Assembly (NCBI GenBank): GCA_963585895.1
Contig: OY757911.1
Location: forward strand, 57,854,129-57,918,128
DNA length: 64,000 nt
DNA from: Sepioteuthis lessoniana
Lineage: Eukaryota > Mollusca > Cephalopoda > Myopsida > Loliginidae
Direction of reading: 5' to 3'
The notes beneath the pieces were generated by a model. It ran no database searches, was not told where the DNA came from, and saw only the letters and a program-made list of their open reading frames with translations. Of the stretch, positions 56,060 to 64,000 are shown piece after piece (positions within the stretch are counted from its first letter, which is position 1; each line of letters begins with the position of its first letter). The position numbers were made by a program, and so were the translations under genes.

Positions 56060-57260
56060 TAAGTATTAATATTTTACTCCTTGCGAGTTTTTAACACGAG
56101 CTTTAACTGATGTTTTTTTTACAGGAGTACTAGGGACAGCAAGTCCGCTCAGGTCTTCACTTTTCTTCTAAGCATCCAAGTTGATTTTAGTAGTTTTATT
56201 GTATTCATTTTTCTCCTTGCAAGTTTTTCACACCAATGTCAACTGGTGGGTTTTTCATGAAGTTTACGTGACAGCAAGTCTCTTCAGATTTTCTGGGCTC
56301 TTTTATGTATTTCAGCTGATACTAACATTTCTGTGATTTTAATAGTCTTGATTCTTTCTCTGATATAATATCATTGGTTTATCTAAATTTCAAATTTACT
56401 CTCGGTTTCTTACAATTCTTCACCGGGTCTTCTCCAAAGACCGAGGGTGAGGGAAGGTAGTGATTATATGCATTTTATGTATGTATGTTTTTCGCTGGCT
56501 TTTTGCGTGATATTTTTAAGTCATACTGTTAGTGCTCTCCTGAAGAGATAAGCAATTTCGAAAAATTCTATTTTCTATATTTATTTATCTCGTTATCGTG
56601 CTTATCTTTCCCTTTCTTCAAACATTCACTAGCACAGTGGTAGTTTTAAGGAATCTCATTTTTTTCTATTTCTATTTCCATGTCTTTGTATTTACTTATT
56701 TTATTGTATGCTTTGATTATATGATATCATATTGAATATATTATATGATATTATATGACATTATATTGAATATATATTATATGATATCATCTGTTGACAC
56801 TGACGTACCAATAAAAAGTTGATATCTTTTTATAGTCTCAATCATTATATCCTGTCTATTTGTCAATATTTTTATCCGTTTTGATTGTAAAGTCCTATTA
56901 TAATTATTTCACTCATTTCAGAGTTTTTCACACAGGAATCAGAGTGAAAGCAAGTCTCTTCAAGTCTCCAGGACTTTTGTTAGTATTCTGGCCAATCTCA
57001 ATAATGGTGTTGCCTCCGTCGTCCTATTTCTAAGTCCTCCAGTGCCTGCACCAATTCTTTGGTGACTGTACCGAGTGCGCCAATTAAAGTCTCGAAACAT
57101 CTGATGATTTTAAATTCTTCTAGTTCTCTTTCAAAACGATTGGGGACGGTTCCAAGCATACCAGCTACAATTGATATCACTCTCACCCTCATGGTTAACG
57201 TTCTTTATTAATTCTCTGGCAAGAGCTAAGTACTTCTTTTATGTTTACTATGTAGAAGGC
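56060..57260 (-). mobile_element. L1-like LINE, ORF2 end plus repeated 3' UTR
   Basis: On the minus strand KYLALARELIKN (about 57240-57205) leads into MRVRVISIVAGMLGTVPNRF, ERELEEFKI and then a second LIGALGTVTKELVQALEDLE, giving a partly duplicated VIGALGTVPKGLERxLEELEI block. RARILTKVLE-like sequence then runs into the 3' UTR. The 3' UTR motif GACTTGCTGTC...TGTGAAAAACTTGCAAGGAG occurs at about 56960-56900, 56275-56205 and 56150-56075. The same motif ends the copy at 1-310. Frame breaks are present. Confidence 0.65.
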
Positions 57261-57333
57261 CCTTACTATTTATTTATTCCTTTTTAATGAGTCTTTTGAG
57301 TCGTTATATTTCAGGTGACTCATTCAGAATTTG

Positions 57334-57352
57334 TATATATATATATATAGTT

Positions 57353-57399
<47 letters not shown>

Positions 57400-57401
57400 C
57401 A

Positions 57402-57470
<69 letters not shown>
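57334..57470. repeat. compound (TA)n/(GT)n/(TA)n
   Basis: (TA)n 57334-57350, (GT)n 57356-57397 and (TA)n 57403-57469. Confidence 0.95.
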
Positions 57471-57654
57471 CGCTATGTATCTATATACATACTGCTATGT
57501 TTCCAGAATTTCTCTCAGGATGGATGGATAGATAGATAGATGTATATACAAGATATGTATACATTCAATAAATATATACATATATATGTTAGATCGTGTG
57601 TTAGTATGTATAAAGATAGATAGATAGATGTACATACAAAATATGTACACATAC

Positions 57655-57655
57655 A

Positions 57656-57732
<77 letters not shown>
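57655..57732. repeat. (TA)n(TG)n microsatellite
   Basis: (TA)n to 57681, (TG)n to 57731. GATA runs (about 57526-57541 and 57617-57628) lie just upstream. Confidence 0.95.
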
Positions 57733-57733
<1 letters not shown>

Positions 57734-58221
57734 ATGGAGTATTTACATAAGACTGATCGAAAAATATTCCCTAATGGTAGAGTATAATTTGAAACGCTCT
57801 TCTGAATATTTATCTTCGATTTCTCTGACTCTCAAGTAACCGGTTTTCTTTACTCCCGGTGGTGTGATTAGAATCGAGACTATTATTTGACCTGTGCAAC
57901 TAGAGAAGTCACCATTTGATGCGTATTTAGATTTTTCTTAAACACTATTCGCAGAAAGTATGGCTGAAACGAGCACTGACAAATTGTAATTTAAAACCTC
58001 TTTTTAAACAGCTTTACCTTTCAAGACCGAGACGATGATGAACAGGCCATGCGGGATTGAGACTGTTTTTGAAAATAAAAATAATAAAATACAGTATAAA
58101 GCTGTTTACTTTTGAGTGTAAGTTAACAGGAATTTATTTATTAAAAAAAAAAATTACTCCTATGTGATGACAGATAATTCGACTTTTGATATTTTGTACC
58201 TCTAAAACGTTACCCGTGTGA

Positions 58222-58223
58222 AT

Positions 58224-58309
<86 letters not shown>

Positions 58310-58332
58310 GGAAAGAGAGATAGAGAGAGACA
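58222..58332. repeat. (CA)n(TA)n(GA)n compound
   Basis: (CA)n 58225-58258, (TA)n to 58276, then (GA)n to about 58330 with interruptions. Confidence 0.95.
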
Positions 58333-59250
58333 TCTAAGTAAAAGTAATCGTCAACTGAATTTAGTCACTCTGTGTCAAAGCCGTTCTAAGATCTACATAT
58401 CCTCTATCACCAATATTGAACGTGATTTCTCTGTAAATATACGATTGATTGATTGATTGATATCAACTACATGTCAATTTTTTGTTCATATCGAATACGC
58501 ATAATCTTGAAACAGGACTTTTTGACCCATTGACGAGAATATAGCAGAAATTACCACTGTGTGAAACTGTGGGTAATGGCAATGATGGGCTAATCTACAC
58601 ACACCAAATCTGTAGAACTGTAGTCTCATTATCAGATGAAGATTATTTCCATACCCAGGACACCCCTTTTTTCAGCTATTCTGAACCCTTATAGATATTC
58701 CTCTTGTGTACTCACATACTTGTACAAGTACTCCTCCAGTGTTCTTAAAGAGTTCTTTGAAAGTTAACTTTTAAGGTGGCCATCGTATCATTTCAAGGTG
58801 CCATTGATATAAGAAGTCTATTCTTTAACCCTGAAGAAACGAATGCAAGATTGATACGTTATTCCCCCTTTTTATTTGTATTATACGTATTTATGATATC
58901 ATTTGCCATTAGTTCTTATCATCCATCGCTCCTTGTAAGTGCTCTAGACCGGATCTAGTGTCCACCCAAAGCTGATGTATGTCCTTTCTGGTCGAATACT
59001 GGCACATCTACGTGTTGCAGTCCCTAAAAGAAAGTTGCGATTGAGTTCGTCCTTAAATCTCCAGAGAGAAAGAGTCATGGAACTGTCTTATCCGCAAGAC
59101 CTCATGATGTTGATGTTTATGCTACTGCCAATGAATATGATACAACCAATTTTCGGAATCCTCCTTTAAAAAAATATCTAGCTGTCTATAGGAATGCACA
59201 CATACAAATAACACAAATAAAATCCAAAAATCTAACTTGATTAATTTAAA
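58333..59250. other. nothing recognised
   Basis: (GATT)n near 58443-58460. Short frames at 58776 and 58975 without known motifs. Confidence 0.4.
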
Positions 59251-59500
59251 AGTAAAGTAAAGTTGGCGAACTTAGTCGAGGGTGACCCGAAGGCTTTCTT
59301 TTCAATAGCTTCTACAGCGAGATGTAGGGGAGGACGCAACACTATTCCCTGGATCGCTCCACTTTACTCTTGATCGTTACCTTATAATGCTATGTGTTAA
59401 GCATGATGGCATCAAGTACCATTTTTTTAAGTCTTTGGTACGACTCGACCTGGGATTGAACCTTGGTCTCCCGGACCATTGGTGAACACTCTACTCATTT
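59251..59500 (-). mobile_element. SINE family A copy, reverse
   Basis: Plus strand: AAAGTTGGCGAACTTAGTCG, GGCTTTCTTTTCAATAGC, GATCGCTCCACTTTACTCTT, AAGTCTTTGGTACGACTCGA and GACCATTGGTGAACACTCTA. Full length; a (TTTG)n run follows at 59500-59520. Confidence 0.85.
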
Positions 59501-59874
59501 TGTTTGTTTGTTTGTTTGTTGTTTTTTTTTTGTTTTGTTTTATCTGGGTTCTTTTTTTCATTCTACCTCGCTTTTTTTCATTTATCTTTAAATCTAGAAA
59601 TAATTTTAGTTAAAACTTTAAGAATGACAATAAAAGTTAAACTGAAATTAAGATAATATAGACGAAAGCAACCAAAAGGAATTCTGAAAGAAACTCGCTG
59701 GCAACATAGAGCTGCAATCTAAAGAGGCCATATCAAATTCTGTCGCCCATTTTGGACATCAAATGATACTTAAATAGAGAACCTAGGTCCCCGGCACGTT
59801 AGCTAATTACATTAGGCACACGCAATAACTCAGGTTAAAGCCGCTGTCCATTTTATATTTGGTGTCCAGCTAAA

Positions 59875-60180
59875 CATGAAAAAAAGATATAAGAACATAC
59901 AATGTTGTTACGGAAAGAAAGATAGGGACAGAGAAAAAATAATGAAAACATAAAAAGAAGGAGAAACAAGAAAGTATCACATGCAAAGACATAAAGTATA
60001 ATAAAGAAAGAAAGGACGAAAAAGAAAAAAATAAATCACAAAGAGGGGTGGAAAGCAATAAGAAATAGTAATCGGAAAAAAAAGAAAGAAGGCATAAATG
60101 AAAGAGGGAAGAAATAAAGAAAACGAAAAATCTCCTCACAGTCTCAAAAGAAAAAAAATCACCAAAATTAATCGAAATTG
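59875..60180. repeat. polypurine stretch
   Basis: The plus strand is A+G-rich over about 300 bp (GAAAGAAAGGACGAAAAAGA and similar), the strand-reversed counterpart of the polypyrimidine domain at 33-34.6 kb. The minus-strand Phe/Ser-rich frame is a composition artefact. Confidence 0.7.
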
Positions 60181-60627
60181 TTCTCTGTCAAAACCAATAC
60201 TTCGGAGCTTTAGATCTTTCTTTGAGTCTGTTTTTTTTTTTTTTGTTTTGTTTTGTTTTTTGGGTTTTTTTTTAATCTATCGATATTTCTTTTTCCTAAC
60301 ATTTAATATCAGTAGAAACATTCCCCATCAGCCAAAAAATATATGCAATTCGCCTCTGCTCGCCAAGCGATCACTGTTTTTTTTTTAATAGAAATGTACA
60401 AAAAAATCTTTATAAATTTTATAAAGAAATGTCACTTCTAGATCACAAGTTAAAAGTATTATAGGCAATATAAAGTTGTATAAAATATGTCAAGCAAAAG
60501 GGATTTCTTGCCCTTAGCTATCTTCCATAACTTCTATTATAGAAAGTACCATGTTTCTTTAGAAATTGGACGATCATTTCACTTCATGGTTTCCTTTATG
60601 AGTAAACTACGAATTATATTGATTGTT

Positions 60628-60629
<2 letters not shown>

Positions 60630-60692
<63 letters not shown>
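60630..60692. repeat. (GA)n microsatellite
   Basis: About 62 bp of uninterrupted (GA)n. Confidence 0.95.
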
Positions 60693-60697
<5 letters not shown>

Positions 60698-61204
60698 AAC
60701 TTTTTCTCATATTATCTCTATGGTTGGAATTCAAAGCTGACCTTTCAAACAGCTTGCTTACCATTATCGCTGGAGGGCCCTATCATCCCTGTTATTTTAC
60801 TCGTGGGAGATAAAAGTGGGTACATGCCTTGAGGAAATTTGCACGAAATAGACGCAAAAGGGTCCAAGCGAAAACTCGTATTCGGTTGGCTATTGCCGTT
60901 TTCCGTAGCATTACAATATCTACACTTTACAACTTGTATGTAAAATAAAATAAAAAAACGAATAGAAATTGAATAGAATAAGGCGCAACAAAAATTCAGA
61001 TGCTTATTTTATCTATACTTCTATGTTTGTTTAACTCATCGCTTTAGAAACATTTTGATCCGGTAAATTCAATAGCAACATATGCCAATTCATGTTTCTC
61101 ATTTTTCAATTAACAGTTTGATAACCACTTATTCGTCTATTTTCACTTATTCATCGACACAACCAGCTTAGTTATGAACACCACTCGCGGTGTAAAAGTT
61201 AGCA

Positions 61205-61545
61205 AGCAGCGTTAACGGAGACAACATCCCACAAAGGAGCAGCTATACGTCCACCTACCACCCATCACGAAAACTATCAAAACTATCAAAATTAGACGAA
61301 CCAGATACGCGGGACACTGCTGAAGAAGTAGGAACGAGCTCGTGAGTGAGGTACTACCGTGGACCCCTTCACAAGGACGAGCAAAGGCAGGATGTCCTGC
61401 TCGAACCAACATACAGCAGCTCTGTGCCGATACGGGGTGTAACCCAGAGAACCTGCTGAAGGCAATGGATGATAGGGAGGTGTGGTGAGAGACGGTTAGG
61501 AGTATCCGTGCTGATAGCGTGACATGATGATAATGATGATGATGT
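61205..61545 (+). mobile_element. RTE-like LINE, 3' end fragment
   Basis: The translation gives IRRTRYAGHC, RNELVSEVLPWTPSQGRAKA, NIQQLCADTGCNPENLLKAM, DDREVW and IRADSVT, parallel to the end domain at 50.1-50.3 kb. The 3' end is GCGTGACATGATGATAATGA then TGATGATG, a short ATG-type tail. The internal segment that is lost at 50.08 kb is better represented here. Confidence 0.7.
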
Positions 61546-62229
61546 ATGTGACGTTGATTCTCACTGGGAGCTGTATACTTCCGACTTTGTACTACGATTA
61601 AACTAACCATAGTAACTAATTATACACTTATTCATCTTCACTATTATGACGAGATATGTGTAAATATATTTGAGTGCATATGTGTGTGTGTGTGTGTATG
61701 TTTGTGTGCGCGTGCGTTTTGGCGGAACAAGACCATCCGTATCATTCAAGAGATTTGATTTTTTTTTTTCATAAACGTAGACTTGATTTTGTATTCCAAT
61801 GTAGATTATAAGCGATGGACCTCTGATACAATTTCAGATATTTGAAGATCATCAGATAAAAAAAATTTAATTTTAACCAAAGAAAAGGAGCAGGCATGAA
61901 GTATTTAATTTTTTTTTTTTTTTTTACCTAATTCATGATAGGATGTGCAAGATTGTGTTCTTGTTTTTCACATTACCACGCATGCGTTAAATGATCAACT
62001 GCAAGTCGTGAAAAAGAACTCAACATATTTGTAAAAGATGGAAGAACAAGAAATCCAAGAGACTTCTGAAGAAGTTCTCAAAAACTAAAAAGATGTTTTT
62101 CTTTATTTATAAAGCTCTTTTTTTACTATGTGTCTATATCTTGTTTATATTTCTGTATAAACATAATCTTGCTAAAATAATGAGCAAAAATATTTTATCA
62201 AAATATTTTGTTTATTATTTTTCCCGGGC
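61546..62229. other. nothing recognised
   Basis: AT-rich, with a short (TG)n at 61680-61700. Confidence 0.4.
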
Positions 62230-62480
62230 TACTCGGTCTATGTATTTACACAAACCCTCAGCCATGGGTAGGATGAGACATAAAATTAATTCTTAAGCGG
62301 AGTAAAGCTAGTTTGTATTGAGAATTACCCTAGATTGGTTTTTAAACATAGTCTGCTCAGCTGTTTAATCATATTTCAGAGAAGGACAGATGGGTCCATG
62401 CTTTTCCCAAGAGTAAGACGCAAACAGCTGTATCAGAGTTAAATTAAAAGTTTCTTTCTCCTAGACTGGGTGCCTAGAAA
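62230..62480 (-). mobile_element. SINE family C copy, reverse
   Basis: Plus strand: CAGCCATGGGTAGGATGAGA, CTTAAGCGGAGTAAAGCTAG, GAAGGACAGATGGGTCCATG and CTTTTCCCAAGAGTAAGACG then CAAACAGCTG. Reverse body order of family C. Confidence 0.6.
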
Positions 62481-62499
62481 AGCCTAAAGAACCCTTTTA

Positions 62500-62690
62500 C
62501 ACTGCTATTTAACCATAGTTGAGAGAATGACAGATAGGTTCATACCTTTTCCGAGAGCATCAACGCGAATTTAAGTACAAACGACCTTGTCAAACATTTA
62601 AACTCAGGTAGTTCATTCCATTTCTTCCGACGATACCCGTTACACTTAGTGCTCCTCGTTGGACAACACGAGGGAAAAATGCTAGCAACA
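62500..62690 (-). mobile_element. SINE family C copy, reverse, 3'-truncated
   Basis: Plus strand: GAGAATGACAGATAGGTTCA, CCTTTTCCGAGAGCATCAAC, AACTCAGGTAGTTCATTCC and the head CGTTGGACAACACGAG. It lies in the same orientation next to the 62.23 kb copy, as at 3.3/3.6 kb. Confidence 0.6.
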
Positions 62691-63584
62691 TTAAAAAGAT
62701 AGGTAAGCTTTATTCAAGAATGTAATCATTTTAAGTTAGAGAACAATAAGATAGAAAGAGAACTGATCCTGTTTTTTTTTCTTTCTTTTGTTGCTATTTT
62801 CTTTTTTTATCTTAGGAGAGATTAATCTAAGGATCATATCAAAGATTATAGCATCATTTAAAGTTAGAGCAGAAATTTGTGTCAGAAAAAGTGAAAAGAC
62901 AAAACGTCAATGGTAAGCCAATCAGTAAATTCCTGGACTCTTAGAAGCCTTTCGAACATTGTAACTTGAATTATCTGCTACGAAGCGACAGATGAACGAC
63001 TCTATTTGCATAATTCTTAACGCGTAATAAATACCTGTGCGAAATGCATACCCCGGGGTCGATGACATTGCAACACCCTATCCTCGCTTTCATCGCCAGT
63101 TTCAGCCTTTTCCCGCCTGTCTCCGACAGCAGTACACATTAACCAGAACTCGAAAGTGATAATGTATATTTAACGTAATTATAGAATTTTATGACCAACT
63201 CTTGGTTGAATTATCTTCTGAACACATCAGGGACATATTTCACTCGTTTTTATTATCATCCTATGTTGTTCATACGCCAAGACTGAGAGTGGTTATGTGG
63301 GTTTTGTTAAACGATGGGATGGTGAGGAATTGATCGAAGATAGCCTTTTACATTGCTGCACGTTTTTGTCTTAGAATGTAATGACAAGTCTTTCTGAACT
63401 CACTCGCTTCTTCATGCACTTTTCAAATTCGTTCTGGCCTTTCGGTGTTCAAATCCAACCAAACCCGATGCTAAAAAAGACAGTGGCTGTATAATTATCA
63501 CATTAAATTAGTTTATGAAATATTCTTATAAAGTATTTAAATTCATAAATTTTTGTTTAACGCTTAATTTGATGGGGTTGGTTT

Positions 63585-64000
63585 AGTTTGTTTTTGTAGT
63601 ATACCAACCATTGTAGTTTATTAAAAGCCAAATCCGGTTTATTCATATATATTAGATACGTATGATATGTAAAACTAAATAAACAAAGTCAAATAGTTCC
63701 AAGTTCACTAACAATTCAATTAAATATCAAACATTTGATTACACACCGTTAAATTATCAAATATTTCGATTTCAAGCAATTAAATTTTGCATAAGTCATT
63801 TATTTGCAGTTCTATTTGACTCATATATAGGACCCTATCAGGTGTTACCACACCGGGCCAGAGTGGATCTGGAAGTGATGTCAATAAAGGGGTACTCTAC
63901 TTTACCCAAAGTTCTAACATTACTGGAGCTTTGCCATCAGATTGTTAAATGCCATATCCAGGACACAGGTTACCCCTCTGCAGAGCTGCAGTCGGTGTAT
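63585..64000 (-). mobile_element. family D composite element, cut by the window end
   Basis: The plus strand shows, in order, the tail (GTATACCAACCATTGTAGTT, AAAAGCCAAATCCGG), the AT-rich spacer (TCAAATATTTCGATTTC, TTGCATAAGTCATTTATTTG) and the head (GACCCTATCAGGTGTTACCA, GGGCCAGAGTGGATCTGGAA, CCTCTGCAGAGCTGCAGTCG). The head continues beyond 64000. Confidence 0.7.

Overview
The window looks like intergenic or intronic DNA of a cephalopod mollusc, most likely an octopus. This rests on four things: a low-GC, repeat-saturated composition; very long (TA)n, (CA)n and (CT)n arrays; several tRNA-derived SINE families of the type described from octopus; and mariner and LINE fragments of a kind I associate with octopus assemblies. 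The species assignment comes from memory of these families, not from a search. I see no intact host gene, no rRNA and no convincing functional tRNA gene. The only host-exon candidate is a weak one near 47.86-48.05 kb.

Layout. 0-1.3 kb: two head-to-tail fragments of an L1-like LINE. 1.8-8.0 kb: a tRNA-headed element, SINEs and microsatellites. 8.0-11.3 kb: an unassigned, slightly GC-richer block with short ORFs, one SINE and a perfect 50-bp palindrome. 11.8-13.2 kb: an internally deleted mariner and a LINE 3' fragment. 14.0-16.6 kb: a fold-back hammerhead-like element and a cluster of SINEs. 18.3-19.1 kb: an element with identical 55-bp inverted ends. 20-27.4 kb: SINE-like composites and a TA-bracketed element with hammerhead-like core motifs. 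29.8-31.4 kb: a decayed Tc1-type transposase carrying an unexplained GC-rich insertion. 31.9-35.7 kb: compound minisatellites and a long polypyrimidine domain. 36.2-38.0 kb: a fold-back element, two composite elements and a 35-bp minisatellite. 39-43 kb: SINEs, a large inverted repeat with two hammerhead-like modules, and a second deleted mariner. 44-45.6 kb: CT-rich minisatellites. 49.4-50.3 kb: the best LINE coding remnant. 51.65-51.91 kb: a solo LTR with a perfect 5-bp target duplication. 54.4-57.3 kb: tRNA-like sequence, a fold-back element and an L1-like LINE 3' half. 57.3-64 kb: microsatellites, SINEs, a LINE tail, and a composite element running off the end.

The repeats fall into recurring groups. 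Family A is a tRNA-derived SINE (7 copies). Family B is a second tRNA-derived SINE (4 copies). Family C is a third (8 copies). Family D is a composite of a conserved head, a variable AT-rich internal satellite and a tail (8 copies or parts), and its tail is shared with family B. Family G pairs a tRNA-like region with a conserved CGAAACGT tail (3 copies), two of them inside large inverted repeats. The most interesting theme is a set of inverted-repeat elements whose centres resemble the hammerhead-ribozyme modules known from Penelope-like elements. The shared B/D tail suggests that one LINE machinery may mobilise both families.
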